DNA from: Gemmatimonadota bacterium
GTDB lineage: Bacteria; Gemmatimonadota; Gemmatimonadetes; Gemmatimonadales; Gemmatimonadaceae
DNA: 64,000 bases
Direction of reading: 5' to 3'
NCBI GenBank assembly: GCA_040388625.1
Contig: JAZKBK010000003.1
Span: 1 to 64,000 of the forward strand
The stretch's first letter is position 1. Every line of letters starts with the position of its first letter. The position numbers were made by a program, and so were the translations under genes. This document shows positions 8,525 to 18,302 of this stretch, in pieces. The notes beneath the pieces are model-generated. The model ran no database searches. It worked only from the letters and a program-made list of their open reading frames with translations, and was not told the DNA's origin.

Positions 8525-9506
8525 ACAAATGATTCGGGGCGTTGTCGAGCGCCCCGAATCCCTTCAGCTCCCTTACGAGATATAAGGGGCGCTGCTTCAC
8601 CTCATCATAGATCCGGCCGACATACTCGCCCACCACGCCAAGAACGGTGAGCTGTACTCCGCCGATGAACGACATCAGCACCGTGATCGACGCCCAGCCG
8701 GATATCGCATACATGCCGGACAGCTTGATGACGATCGCCCCGATTCCGGCCACAAAAGAAAAGATCGAGACGAGAAAGCCGATCTGGAGCACCATCCTGA
8801 GGGGCGCCGTCGAGAAGCTGATGATCCCGTCGAAGGCCAGTCGCACGAGCTTGGAGAGAGGCCATTTGGTCGTCCCCGCAAACCGTCCGGGTCGTACGTA
8901 CGAGACCCCTATCTGCTTGAATCCTATCCAGCCGAACATCCCGCGGACGTAGCGATTCCTCTCGCGCATCGACCTGAAAGCGTCGAGCGCACGCCGGTCC
9001 ACCAGTCTGAAATCGCCGACGTCGAGCGGAACGTCCACGTCACTGATGCGACGGAGCGTCCGGTAGAACAGCCTCGATGACTGCCTCTTGAACCAGGTCT
9101 CGTTGATGCGCCGGTCTCGCTTCGCGTAGACCATGTCGTAGCCCTCGCGCCAGCGGGCAGCCATCTCGACCACCAGTTCCGGCGGATCCTGCAGATCCGC
9201 ATCCAGGAGCACTACTGCCTCGCCCGTCGCGAGGTCGAGACCGGCGCTTACTGCGACTTCCTTCCCGAAGTTTCTCGAGAAGTGAACGGCCTTGAAACGC
9301 GGATCCAGAGCGTTCAGCTCCAGCATCAGCGGATAGCTGTTGTCACGGCTGCCGTCGTCCACCAGAACGGCCTCTGAAGGACCGTCCAGCGTGTCCATCA
9401 CGGCAACCATTCGCCGGTGGAGCTCTGGCAGGACTTCTTCTTCGTTATAGACCGGAATTACGAAGGAGTAGGTGGGATTCTGCTCGTGCTGGGACGGGGT
9501 GCTCAT
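8448..9506 (-). CDS. Polyprenyl-phosphate glycosyltransferase, GT2 (GtrB/DPM1-like)
   Basis: The 352-residue protein has a GT2 catalytic domain beginning YSFVIPVYNEEEVLPEL, with VDDGSRDNS and DADLQDPPE as nucleotide-sugar/metal-binding motifs. Two C-terminal membrane segments (about residues 235-300) and the ending VKQRPLYLVRELKGF are typical of GtrB/DPM1-like enzymes that transfer a sugar to undecaprenyl phosphate. ATG 9506 overlaps the stop of the upstream GT39 gene as ATGA, which settles the start. A C-terminal extension of about 30 residues overlaps the convergent gene at 8003-8524. With the adjacent GT39 protein it forms a lipid-linked-sugar donor and transferase pair. Confidence 0.9.
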   Translation of the reverse strand: MSTPSQHEQNPTYSFVIPVYNEEEVLPELHRRMVAVMDTLDGPSEAVLVDDGSRDNSYPLMLELNALDPRFKAVHFSRNFGKEVAVSAGLDLATGEAVVLLDADLQDPPELVVEMAARWREGYDMVYAKRDRRINETWFKRQSSRLFYRTLRRISDVDVPLDVGDFRLVDRRALDAFRSMRERNRYVRGMFGWIGFKQIGVSYVRPGRFAGTTKWPLSKLVRLAFDGIISFSTAPLRMVLQIGFLVSIFSFVAGIGAIVIKLSGMYAISGWASITVLMSFIGGVQLTVLGVVGEYVGRIYDEVKQRPLYLVRELKGFGALDNAPNHLFTQLAHRRSAELEASTTAPPVERPF

Positions 9507-10909
9507 TCTCCGACGGTGCAGCGCCACAGGTCGACGCGGTAAATACGATAATCGAGACGCGGGCGCTGATACTCGCTCTTCTTGCGACAGTTCTGCCAGA
9601 ACCATCGCGCCATTTCTCCAGTATCGTCACCAACCATGCCGTATCGCTTCACGGAAGCGATAGCCCAGAGATCACGATACTGATGCAGGGCCGAGTCCAG
9701 CCCTGCTACGCTGCTCGGCATCTCGCGGCTGTGGAGCGCCGGATCATACGCGCGCTGGATCGCGACCGGCCACGCCAGCACCTCGATGGACGGAGCGATG
9801 GCGTTGATCTCGCTCAGCGCCGGCCTGTAGTCGAACCGCGTGCCGTCGGAAAGGTGCGAAGCGGTAGATGGCAGGATGCCGATGATCAGGATCCATGCGA
9901 CCGCCTTTGAGCCTGCAGAAGCAAGGGCCGGGCCGAGGTTCTCGGCCAGCCACCCGACCGGGTATGCAGCTGCAACGATCAGCAGTGGCAACGCCGAGAC
10001 TCCGTAATCGGCGTAGATCGCGGTGCTGAACGACAGGGCGACAAGGGCAAGGAGAGTAAAGACACACCCGAAGACGGCCGTCCACCCGAATCTGTGCTTC
10101 TCGGCGGACTCGGAACGAATCATCAGTACGATCCCGGCCACCGCCGAGGCGGCTACGAGCAGGGTCATCCAGTCGACCATCGCGGGCACCAGGCGCAGCA
10201 TCGCAGGTACCCCGCGATCTCCACCGTTCCCCACGGTTGTGACGTGGTGGATCATCCGGATGATCGCCGCGACAATGACCGAGAAACCGAGGAATGGTCC
10301 CCACAGCCAGATCCATGCGGTAAGCGTCGGCCAGCGAAAACGGGTGTGCCCGTCGGGCTGAAAGATCGAGACGGCGAGCGCCGCCCCGATTACGGGAAAG
10401 ACAAAGCTGGGATGGGTCCACGCGCCGATGAAAAGAGGCGCGAGCACACCGAGATATACTTTGGGGCGATCGAGGTCATAGGCTTTCGGCAGGCGCCAGT
10501 AGACCAGAGCCGCCAGCAGATAGAGCAGCGAGTAGTAGCGCCCGAACCCCGAGACGTAAAGGTGCCAGGGCGAGATTGCGACCAGAACGAGCGCTATCAA
10601 GCCGGTCACCGGCCCCGCGAGGTCCCGCGCCAGACGCCAGGTCACCCACGCCCCGGCCACGCCGAACAGGAGCGGCAGGAACCGTACGAAGGGCTCCGTC
10701 GGGGCGGCGAGCTTCAGGAACGGGTGTTCGAGAAGAAAGAAGAACGGCCTGGCCTGGATCCCGGGGAGGAGCCGGGTGTGGAAGAGGTTCGTCGCCTCGT
10801 CTATGGTGTAGAGTTCATCCTGCTCGAAGGGAAAGCGGAAAACCTCGTACACCCTCAGCAAGACGGCCACGATCATGACCGCTGTAACGGCTGCTCTTTC
10901 TCGCTTCAA
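9503..10909 (-). CDS. Membrane glycosyltransferase, GT39/PMT-like
   Basis: A polytopic protein of about 468 residues resembling the PMT_2/ArnT-like GT-C family, which uses lipid-phosphate-linked sugars. The first periplasmic loop contains FPFEQDELYTID, matching the conserved acidic motif of GT-C enzymes; many hydrophobic helices follow. I prefer TTG 10909 because AGGAGAAGG precedes it and the membrane segment then begins immediately. A TTG at 10981 would add a 24-residue basic extension that looks untranslated. Its stop overlaps the start of the GT2 gene (ATGA), so donor synthesis and transfer are coupled. The acceptor could be a glycan or a protein. Confidence 0.8.
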   Translation of the reverse strand: MKRERAAVTAVMIVAVLLRVYEVFRFPFEQDELYTIDEATNLFHTRLLPGIQARPFFFLLEHPFLKLAAPTEPFVRFLPLLFGVAGAWVTWRLARDLAGPVTGLIALVLVAISPWHLYVSGFGRYYSLLYLLAALVYWRLPKAYDLDRPKVYLGVLAPLFIGAWTHPSFVFPVIGAALAVSIFQPDGHTRFRWPTLTAWIWLWGPFLGFSVIVAAIIRMIHHVTTVGNGGDRGVPAMLRLVPAMVDWMTLLVAASAVAGIVLMIRSESAEKHRFGWTAVFGCVFTLLALVALSFSTAIYADYGVSALPLLIVAAAYPVGWLAENLGPALASAGSKAVAWILIIGILPSTASHLSDGTRFDYRPALSEINAIAPSIEVLAWPVAIQRAYDPALHSREMPSSVAGLDSALHQYRDLWAIASVKRYGMVGDDTGEMARWFWQNCRKKSEYQRPRLDYRIYRVDLWRCTVGE

Positions 10910-11022
10910 GACTTGGCCTTCTCCTCGGCTGGGGCGTCGGCAAAATTTAACGCCGATGCGCGGCACGCATTTTCCTTGCAAAGTGATCGGCGGCTCCCTC
11001 CGATACTTGAATATCTAGATAC

Positions 11023-12402
11023 ATGCAACGACACACGGCTTCCGTTCAACCGCACGCGTCCGCCAAAAGGCGCCGCTACAGACCTGACGCGCTCATGTAC
11101 GTCACGGCAGCGTTTCTGTGGATTTCAGTGTGGCGGTTTCAGGATCTGTGGCCGATCATCGGCACGCTGCAGGTCCCGATACTGCTCGAATTGGCGCTGG
11201 CCGTCGCACTTGCCGCGAGCTTGCGCGGAGCGAGGAGTCCCAGGTGGCTCAAGTCCAGAATGTTCGCGATTCCATTTCTGATGCTCGCGCTCATGATCGT
11301 GGGCCTGCCCTTGAGCCTCTGGCGCGGGTGGAGCTTTACGTTCATCACCAAGGTGTTCATGCCAATACTCCTGCTCATGGTTGGAGTCGCGGCAAGCATT
11401 CGGGACGCTGATGACGCGAACTGGATCGCGTTCGCACATCTAATAGGTGCGGATGTCTACTCATTCTGGACGTATCTGTTCGTGGGGATCGACTCCAGTG
11501 GACGGCTTAGCGGCGGGGCACACTATGACGCGAACGACCTGTCCCTGATGCTTGTCGCGACAATACCCATAGCGGTCTACTTTCTGCGACCGGGCGTTGC
11601 CATCTGGAAGCGGTTGTTCGCACTGGTTTCTCTCGGACTTCTCATCGAGCTGATAATCAAGAGCGGATCGCGCGGCGGCTTCATCGCGCTCATCTGCGTT
11701 GCGATATTCATCCTCGTCGCATTCCGTTCGATCCCAGTCAGGGTCCGCGTGGGCTCGGTAGCAGCAGCGGCGTTGCTCATGACCGTGTTCGGATCGGCAG
11801 CATACTGGCAGATGATGCGCACGCTTACCAAACCGTCGGACGACTACAACATGACTTCCCCGGTTGGACGAAAGGCGATCTGGAAGCGGGGCGTTGGTTA
11901 CATGCTGACTCACCCGTTGATCGGGACCGGCGCTAATACATTCACGCAGGCAGAGGGGAGTCTGTCCGAGATTTCGAAACAGTACGCGGCAGAGAATCGC
12001 GGCCTCAAATGGTCCACCGCGCACAACTCTTTCGTACTGATTGGAGCGGAGCTGGGAGTCACTGGACTGATGCTGTTCGTGACGCTGATCGGAACTGCAC
12101 TCAAGCATCTGGCGGAGATCAAGGCCGGCCCCAAGGGCGACCCAGACGTGACACCCGAGGACGCTGCATTTTCCCAGGCTCTCACCGGCGCGCTGGTCGG
12201 CTTCTGCGTTGCAGGATTCTTCGTTTCGGCCACTTATTTCGCGTTCTTCTACGTTCTCATCGGCATGGTCGTCGCCGAGGATTCGTTCCGCGCTCGACGC
12301 CGGGCGCGCCGGGGAACGATGGTCCCCGTCAGCGCAACGCCGGCGAAGAAGACACGTGTCGCGCAGCGGGTTCCCCGTACCCACTGGGTTCCCGCCGGTT
12401 GA
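11023..12402 (+). CDS. O-antigen ligase/polymerase (Wzy/WaaL-like)
   Basis: A 459-residue multi-spanning protein (about 10-12 segments) of the O-antigen ligase/Wzy_C family. Diagnostic features are the periplasmic loop with SGSRGGFIALI, the PLIGTGANTF motif and TAHNSFVLIGAELG near the C-terminus. It would polymerise or ligate lipid-linked oligosaccharide repeat units on the periplasmic side. It opens a plus-strand operon in which the next gene starts inside its stop codon (TTGA). Polymerase and ligase cannot be told apart from sequence; with a co-polymerase and a Wza-like protein nearby, polymerase is more likely. Confidence 0.88.
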   Translation: MQRHTASVQPHASAKRRRYRPDALMYVTAAFLWISVWRFQDLWPIIGTLQVPILLELALAVALAASLRGARSPRWLKSRMFAIPFLMLALMIVGLPLSLWRGWSFTFITKVFMPILLLMVGVAASIRDADDANWIAFAHLIGADVYSFWTYLFVGIDSSGRLSGGAHYDANDLSLMLVATIPIAVYFLRPGVAIWKRLFALVSLGLLIELIIKSGSRGGFIALICVAIFILVAFRSIPVRVRVGSVAAAALLMTVFGSAAYWQMMRTLTKPSDDYNMTSPVGRKAIWKRGVGYMLTHPLIGTGANTFTQAEGSLSEISKQYAAENRGLKWSTAHNSFVLIGAELGVTGLMLFVTLIGTALKHLAEIKAGPKGDPDVTPEDAAFSQALTGALVGFCVAGFFVSATYFAFFYVLIGMVVAEDSFRARRRARRGTMVPVSATPAKKTRVAQRVPRTHWVPAG

Positions 12403-13319
12403 GCGCCATTCGCGGCGGCGTCAAACGCGTCGTCGAGACTGCGCTGGTTTTTGGCGGCGGCGCGTCGTTCTCGCGCCGTGCACACTCCGAGCACTTGCTC
12501 GTACTGGCCTATCACAACGTCGTCCCATCCGGAATGGACGTCGTTGGCGATCGGTCGCTGCACTTGCGCCAATCGGCGTTCGCCGCGCAGCTCGACGCGC
12601 TGGTCCGCACCCACGACGTGATACCGCTCGCCGCAGCGATGTCCGACATACCGGTACGGCAGTCACGTCCTCTCGCAGCAATCACGTTCGACGACGCGTA
12701 CTCGGGCGCAATCTCTGCCGGCGTCGCGGAGTTGCGTGCGCGAAACCTGCCGGCGACGGTGTTCATCACGCCGTCATTCCTCGATGGCCGGTCATTCTGG
12801 TGGGACGTCCTTGCAGATCCGCGACTGGGACTCGATCCTCGGATTCGCGAGCGTGCACTGTCCGAAGGTCGCGGCCTGAATACGGAAGTTCTGGCAATGG
12901 CGGCGCGTTCGGGCATTCCCGCGCACGAGATGCCGCCGCATGCGCGCGGTGCATCGAACGAACAGCTGAGCGCAGCGCTGCAGTATGACAGGATCACCTT
13001 TGCAGCTCACACGTGGAGTCACCCGAACCTCGTTGCCCTCCCCGATGCAGAGCTCGCCGAGGAGCTGCAACGTACTCGCACCTGGCTCCAATGCTTCGGA
13101 GAACGGTCGCTTCCGATGGTGTCGTATCCGTACGGACTCGCGGACGGACGCGTGCAGAAGGCGGCGCGTGACGCTGGTTACACGGCGGCGTTCATGATCG
13201 AAGGGGGGTGGACCGTCGCTGCACCCAGCGACAGTTTCACCATACCGCGTCTCAATGTGCCGGCCGGCGTGTCCACCAACGGGTTCATACTTCGCGCCGC
13301 GGGTCTCATACACGGGTGA
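12399..13319 (+). CDS. Polysaccharide deacetylase (NodB-type)
   Basis: A 306-residue carbohydrate esterase family 4 protein. The NodB motifs are ITFDDAYSG (metal and base Asp pair) and HTWSHPNL (metal-binding His pair), followed by SYPYGLADGR. The early VLAYHNV motif is common in exopolysaccharide-associated deacetylases. No ATG is available near the domain start; TTG 12399 overlaps the preceding stop (TTGA) and is in frame. It is predicted to remove acetyl groups from N-acetylated sugars of the polymer. There is no clear signal peptide, so action may be cytoplasmic or on a lipid-linked intermediate. Confidence 0.85.
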   Translation: MSAIRGGVKRVVETALVFGGGASFSRRAHSEHLLVLAYHNVVPSGMDVVGDRSLHLRQSAFAAQLDALVRTHDVIPLAAAMSDIPVRQSRPLAAITFDDAYSGAISAGVAELRARNLPATVFITPSFLDGRSFWWDVLADPRLGLDPRIRERALSEGRGLNTEVLAMAARSGIPAHEMPPHARGASNEQLSAALQYDRITFAAHTWSHPNLVALPDAELAEELQRTRTWLQCFGERSLPMVSYPYGLADGRVQKAARDAGYTAAFMIEGGWTVAAPSDSFTIPRLNVPAGVSTNGFILRAAGLIHG

Positions 13320-14524
13320 CCGGGAACAATCAGCACCGCCGCACCATCCTGGTGACGGACGGCGAACAACGCGCGACACTTGCCGTGGTCCGGTCGCTCG
13401 GCGCCGCTGGCCACGTCGTTCACGTGTCCGCGTCGGCGCCGCGCTCACTCGCCGCGGCATCGCGCTTCGCTCGCACCGAACACGTCGTCCCGGATGCGCT
13501 CGTGGATCCACATCGCTTCGCCGACGAGATTCACACCATCGTCGCACGCAACGGCATCGACACCATCATTCCAATGACGGAGCCTGCACTTCTCGCAATC
13601 CTTCCGGCACGTGGGCGTTTCGACGGTGTGTTGATCCCTTTTGCGGACGCCGATACGTTCACCGGAATTTCCGACAAGCAGTCGGTACTCGCCGCCGCAA
13701 GTAGAGTCGGCATCGCCGTGCCAGCTCAGACCGTGATTGCCGATGCTCGAGATGTTGAATCTCTGGATATCTCATCGCTTCGCTATCCGCTCGTCGTCAA
13801 GCCGGCACGGTCTGTTTCGACGGGGTCGGACGATCGCCTCAAGCTGTCCGTGCAGCATGCGGCCTCGGCGACGGAACTGCGCGCGGAGCTCGACTGCATG
13901 GACGCGCGTGCCTACCCGCTTCTGCTGCAACAGCGAATCGTAGGTCCTGGCATTGGGATCTTCGTACTTGTCTGGAATGGTAAGCTCGTCGCGCAATTCG
14001 CTCACCGCAGGATTCGTGAGAAGCCGCCAGCTGGCGGTATCAGCGTGTATCGCGAGAGCGTCGCTGTCGATGCCGAGCTGCTGCGTATGTCTCTGGCACT
14101 TCTCGCCGAGTTTGCATGGCAGGGAGTGGCGATGGTCGAGTACAAGTTGGACGAGAGCACCGGCCAGCCATACCTCATGGAAATCAACGGTCGCTTCTGG
14201 GGCTCGTTGCAGCTTGCCATAGATTCGGGTGTGGATTTTCCAACCCTGCTGATTGCAGCGGCCACGGAGCAGCAGCCCGACCCGGTCAGTCAGTTTCGGA
14301 CTGGCGTGCGCTCGCGCTGGTTCTGGGGCGACGTGGATCATCTGCTCACTCGTCTGCGCAGATCGGATCGGCAGCTCTCGTTGCCGAGTGGCTCACCGTC
14401 ACGATGGGCAGCGGTAAAGGCATTTTTTACCCATCATCCCGGCGACGTCAGCGAGATCCGGCGCCGCGACGACATGCGTCCCTTCCTGCGCGAATCTGTC
14501 CAGTGGTTCCAGCAACTCCTGTGA
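13316..14524 (+). CDS. ATP-grasp ligase of the polysaccharide operon
   Basis: A 402-residue ATP-grasp protein resembling carbamoyl-phosphate synthase-like and D-Ala-D-Ala ligase-like enzymes. An N-terminal pre-ATP-grasp Rossmann half (TILVTDGEQRATLAVVRSLG) is followed by the ATP-binding strand YPLVVKPARS, the acidic metal site MVEYKLDE and LMEINGRFWGSLQLA. GTG 13316 overlaps the deacetylase stop (GTGA). Such ligases join a carboxylate to an amine or thiol, so an amide-linked decoration of the glycan is plausible but unproven. It is a paralogue of the ATP-grasp half of the protein at 37850-39724, sharing the NGRFWGSL signature. Confidence 0.8.
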   Translation: MTGNNQHRRTILVTDGEQRATLAVVRSLGAAGHVVHVSASAPRSLAAASRFARTEHVVPDALVDPHRFADEIHTIVARNGIDTIIPMTEPALLAILPARGRFDGVLIPFADADTFTGISDKQSVLAAASRVGIAVPAQTVIADARDVESLDISSLRYPLVVKPARSVSTGSDDRLKLSVQHAASATELRAELDCMDARAYPLLLQQRIVGPGIGIFVLVWNGKLVAQFAHRRIREKPPAGGISVYRESVAVDAELLRMSLALLAEFAWQGVAMVEYKLDESTGQPYLMEINGRFWGSLQLAIDSGVDFPTLLIAAATEQQPDPVSQFRTGVRSRWFWGDVDHLLTRLRRSDRQLSLPSGSPSRWAAVKAFFTHHPGDVSEIRRRDDMRPFLRESVQWFQQLL

Positions 14525-15660
14525 TGCCAGAACGCAAGATCCGCGTCATACACGTCGTCAATAATCTCAACTACGGCGGCATGGAGCGCCTTGTCGCCGA
14601 GATGGTGCAACGCACCGATCCAACCCGCTTCGAGCTGCACGTGCTCGCGCTGGGATATATGGGTCACTTCGGCGAAGGGCTCGAAGGCCTGGCGACACTT
14701 CACGTCGCCGACCCGATGCCGAGCTGGTCGATGCTGTATCCGCGCGGACTTGCCCGCCAGTTCGAGAGGATCGATCCGGATGTTGCGCATCTGCACAGTG
14801 GTGTGCTGTACAAGGCGAGCCTCGCCGCCTCCATGGCCCGAGTACCGTATCAGATCTACACCGACCACGGACGCGGGAATCCGGATCCGTGGACGCATCG
14901 CATGATCGACAGACGCGCCGCGCGCCGCGTCGACGCAATAGTTGCGGTATCCGATCGGCTCAAACAGCATCTCATCGGGTTCATGCCGGACGCGTCACGT
15001 ATCAGTGTCATCCCGAACGGCGTTGATACAGAGCGTTACGTTCCGCGTGACGACGATGCAGATTTTCGTACCGAGATCGGAATCGCGCCGGACGTCCCCG
15101 TGATCGGAAGCGTCGGCAGGCTGGAGACGATCAAGGGCTATGGCGTGATGATCGACGCATTCGCGCGCTTGCGCGCGAGCTGGACGACGTTGCCAAAACC
15201 CGTTCTGGTTCTCGTCGGTGATGGCAGCGAGCGGCAGCTGCTCGAAGATTCCGCGGCCGCATTGGGGATCGCCGACTCCGTACACTTTCTCGGATGGCGC
15301 AGCGACATCGAACGAATCGCGCGCTCGTTCACGTTGTTCAGCATGTCGTCGCACAGCGAAGGCACTTCCGTGTCGCTCCTCGAAGCGATGAGCTCCGGAT
15401 TGTGCCCGGTCGTCACCAACGTGGGAGGAAACGCGGCGGTGCTGGGCGACGAGCTGAAACACCGGCTCGTTCCCGCGGCCCAACCCGAGGCGCTCGCAGT
15501 GGCGCTTGCGGATGCCATTTGCAATCCCGAGCAGCTGAAGCGCGATGCAGGGACCGCGCGCCAGCGCGTGGTTCAGCAATTCGGCCTGGATGCGATGGTG
15601 AGCAGCTACGAAACGTTGTATAGCCGAGCAATTAGTCCAGCCGGAGCCACGCGTGGCTGA
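14524..15660 (+). CDS. Glycosyltransferase family 4
   Basis: A 378-residue GT-B retaining glycosyltransferase. The N-terminal half starts with RVIHVVNNLNYGGMERLVAEM. The C-terminal half has IGSVGRLETIKGYGVMI, VLVGDGSERQLL and the donor-binding region HSEGTSVSLLEAMSSGL. ATG 14524 overlaps the preceding stop by one base (TGATG). It belongs to the plus-strand operon and would add one sugar to the lipid-linked repeat unit in the cytoplasm. Donor and acceptor are not predictable. Confidence 0.9.
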   Translation: MPERKIRVIHVVNNLNYGGMERLVAEMVQRTDPTRFELHVLALGYMGHFGEGLEGLATLHVADPMPSWSMLYPRGLARQFERIDPDVAHLHSGVLYKASLAASMARVPYQIYTDHGRGNPDPWTHRMIDRRAARRVDAIVAVSDRLKQHLIGFMPDASRISVIPNGVDTERYVPRDDDADFRTEIGIAPDVPVIGSVGRLETIKGYGVMIDAFARLRASWTTLPKPVLVLVGDGSERQLLEDSAAALGIADSVHFLGWRSDIERIARSFTLFSMSSHSEGTSVSLLEAMSSGLCPVVTNVGGNAAVLGDELKHRLVPAAQPEALAVALADAICNPEQLKRDAGTARQRVVQQFGLDAMVSSYETLYSRAISPAGATRG

Positions 15661-16777
15661 TCGTCCGCTTGCGATTCTGCATGTCCTTGCGCCGGCAGAT
15701 TCCGGCGGACTGGAGACTGTCGTACGATCGCTTGCCATCGGCCATTCCGCGATGGGCCACACAGTCGAGATTGCAGCGGTGACGGAATCACGCACGAGCG
15801 CGTTCGTACAGGAAGCGCGCGATGCGGGCTTGCAGGTTCACGTCATCGAATCTCCTCCCCGTTCGCTGGTACCCGAGCGCCGCGGAGTCCGCGCGCTGTT
15901 GACGCAGCGGCAATTCAACGTCATGCACTCGCACGGTTATCGCAGCGATATTCTCGACATCGGTGTGGCTCGCTCCATGGGCGTCCCGTCTGTAACAACC
16001 CTGCACGGCTTTTCCGCAACAGACAGAAAAGCGCGCGCATACGAATGGCTCCAGATCCGCGCCGCACGACGCGCATCCGCAATCGTCGCCGTGTCGAGCA
16101 ACGTCGCCGCGTCGGTTGCACGGGGCGGCGCGAGCCCGCAATCGATTCACCTCATAAGGAACGCGGTCGCCACGACCTCGACTCCAATCGATGCGAGCGC
16201 GGCTCGCAATCGGCTCGGGCTCGCATCAGGGATGCACATTGGCTGGATCGGACGGCTGAGCTCCGAGAAGGGCCCCGATATCATGATCGACGCAATGCAG
16301 TACCTGACTGATCTGCCTGTGACGTTGTCCGTCATCGGCGACGGACCGGATCGGTCTGCGCTCACAGAGCAAGCCAACCACCTCGGTGTCGCGGCCAGCG
16401 TACGGTTTCACGGCCGAGTCGTCGATGCCGCGACGTTGCTTCCGGCTTTCGATCTGGTGGCGCTGAGCTCGCGTACCGAAGGCACGCCGATGGTTGTCCT
16501 CGAAGCAATGTCGGCAGGCGTGCCGATCGTTGCGCCGCGCGTTGGCGGGATTCCCGACATGCTATCCATGAACGAAGCCTCGCTCGTCGACACCGAGGAT
16601 CCCAGGGCGCTCGCAGATGCGATTCGGGCGACGCTCGCTGACCGAGAGGCCGCTGCCGCTCGCGCCACGCGTGCGCATGCGAGACTTGTTACCGAGTTCG
16701 ACGTTCAATCGTGGCTTACCCGCTACGAAGCGCTGTACCGCTCGATCCAGCCCACACGCTCACCACAGCGAGCATGA
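15653..16777 (+). CDS. Glycosyltransferase family 4
   Basis: A 374-residue GT-B glycosyltransferase starting at GTG 15653, eight bases inside the previous gene. Motifs are ILHVLAPADSGGLETVV at the N-terminus, IGWIGRLSSEKGPDIM at the domain junction, VIGDGPDRSAL, and the donor-site block SSRTEGTPMVVLEAMSAGVP. It appears to be a distant paralogue of the preceding gene and probably catalyses the next addition to the repeat unit. Confidence 0.9.
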   Translation: MADRPLAILHVLAPADSGGLETVVRSLAIGHSAMGHTVEIAAVTESRTSAFVQEARDAGLQVHVIESPPRSLVPERRGVRALLTQRQFNVMHSHGYRSDILDIGVARSMGVPSVTTLHGFSATDRKARAYEWLQIRAARRASAIVAVSSNVAASVARGGASPQSIHLIRNAVATTSTPIDASAARNRLGLASGMHIGWIGRLSSEKGPDIMIDAMQYLTDLPVTLSVIGDGPDRSALTEQANHLGVAASVRFHGRVVDAATLLPAFDLVALSSRTEGTPMVVLEAMSAGVPIVAPRVGGIPDMLSMNEASLVDTEDPRALADAIRATLADREAAAARATRAHARLVTEFDVQSWLTRYEALYRSIQPTRSPQRA

Positions 16778-17946
16778 ACGCCGTTCTGCCCACTCTCATA
16801 GTACTTCCGCTCGGCATCGGCCTCTACGCGTATGTGGCGTATCCGCTGCTCCTGCGGCTGGTCGCCGCCATGCGTGGCACGCCGGAGCAGCCCGCTGCTG
16901 AATTCTCGTGGCCGTTCATCACGATCACCGTGCCGTGCTACAACGAGGAGCGCAGCATCCGTCAGACTCTGGAAGCGCTCCTGGCGGTCGATTATCCCGC
17001 GGACAGGCGTCAGATCCTCGTCATCTCCGACGCGTCGTCAGACGGCACTGACGACATCGTGCGTCAGTTCTCGGACCGCGGGGTCGAGTTGCTGCGCCTC
17101 GAAGAGCGGCGCGGCAAGAGCGCGGCGGAGAATGCCGCCGGACCTGTGGCTCGCGGCGAGATAATCGTGAATACCGATGCGACCATTCGCATTCTCCCCA
17201 GCGCGCTCAAGGCGCTGGTGCGGGCATTTGCCGATCCGCACGTCGGTGTCGCATCGGGGCGCGATGTGAGTGTCGCATCCATCGACGATCGGGCGAGCGC
17301 CAACGCAGTCAGCGGCGAGTCCGGGTACGTCGGCTACGAGATGAACATCCGCGCCCTCGAGACGCGGGTGAAATCCATCGTCGGAGCCAGCGGCTGCTTT
17401 TATGGAATTCGTGCTTCGCTCTACGATAGCGCGTTTCCCGAATCGCTGAGCCGCGACTTCGCATCGGCGCTGATGGCCGAGGAACACGGCTACCGTGCGG
17501 TGTCGGTCAACGACGCGGTTTGTCTCGTGCCTCAGACAAAGTCGCTGCAATCCGAATTTCGGCGCAAGATCAGGACGATGGCGCGCGGGCTCCAGACGCT
17601 CTGGTTCAAGCGACATCTCCTGAATCCGTTCACGCACGGCTCGTTTGCGTGGATGCTGTTCAGCCACAAGCTCTGCCGCTGGCTGGTGTATCCGGCATTG
17701 CCGATAGCAGCCGTCGCGTTGGTAATCGCGAGCGTTCACTCGCGCGCATGGATGATCGTGCTCGTGCTGTCGATCGCCGGCGCTATTGTCGGGATTGCGG
17801 GCATGCGCTGGCCCAAAGCCCGGGTCGCCCCGCGCGTCATCAGGATCGCAGGCTTCGCGCTGGCTTCCAATCTGGCCGGAATGCTCGCCTGGGCTCAGGT
17901 TGCACGCAACCGGCGTCTGGCGGTATGGGAACCCACACGTCGATGA
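16774..17946 (+). CDS. Membrane-associated glycosyltransferase family 2
   Basis: A 390-residue GT2 protein with an N-terminal membrane segment (residues 1-35), a GT-A domain with ITVPCYNEERSI, SDASSDGTDD and NTDATIRI, the acceptor-side QSEFRRKIRTMARGLQ motif (Q-x3-R-R-like), and C-terminal membrane helices. This architecture matches processive or PgaC/NodC-like N-acetylglucosaminyltransferases. Start ATG 16774 overlaps the previous stop (ATGA). With the deacetylase in the same operon it may handle an N-acetylated amino sugar, by inference. Confidence 0.87.
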   Translation: MNAVLPTLIVLPLGIGLYAYVAYPLLLRLVAAMRGTPEQPAAEFSWPFITITVPCYNEERSIRQTLEALLAVDYPADRRQILVISDASSDGTDDIVRQFSDRGVELLRLEERRGKSAAENAAGPVARGEIIVNTDATIRILPSALKALVRAFADPHVGVASGRDVSVASIDDRASANAVSGESGYVGYEMNIRALETRVKSIVGASGCFYGIRASLYDSAFPESLSRDFASALMAEEHGYRAVSVNDAVCLVPQTKSLQSEFRRKIRTMARGLQTLWFKRHLLNPFTHGSFAWMLFSHKLCRWLVYPALPIAAVALVIASVHSRAWMIVLVLSIAGAIVGIAGMRWPKARVAPRVIRIAGFALASNLAGMLAWAQVARNRRLAVWEPTRR

Positions 17947-18062
17947 ACGGATTGGCTGAGCAAGGCACGTTCGTGCCGGCTCGCTCGCAGGCGCACATTC
18001 CGACTCCGACTCGCACCCATCTGCCCGAGCGGAACCTCGACGACTCAGAGCTGACCGCATAG
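17943..18062 (+). CDS. Possible 39-residue coupled small protein
   Basis: A 39-codon frame begins at an ATG overlapping the stop of the glycosyltransferase (ATGA), as at other joints of this operon, and ends at 18062. The product is hydrophilic and Thr/Pro/Arg-rich with no recognised motif. It may be a real small protein or a remnant; the only support is the overlap. Confidence 0.3.
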   Translation: MNGLAEQGTFVPARSQAHIPTPTRTHLPERNLDDSELTA

Positions 18063-18302
18063 GCGCACTGCGATTGTTCGTTCACACCCCCGCTGGTCCT
18101 GATGAGCTCGATGGACCGAGGCGGCATGGGTAGTCACTGGATACGCGACTTCTGCGTCCGTCGCGCATTTGGCATCCACCGCCTCGCCATGGCTGCCTAC
18201 AAACTGATCGAGCACCCGGCCATCGTCATGGGTCACGACCTCGTACACTCGAGGCAATCTCTAGCTACGACTGCTCCAGCGCCCTGATTCAGCCCGCTGG
18301 GG

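Noticed and set aside
10094-11281. A 395-codon plus-strand open frame
   Set aside because: It is antisense to the GT39 gene and then overlaps the O-antigen ligase gene in another frame; composition is not protein-like.
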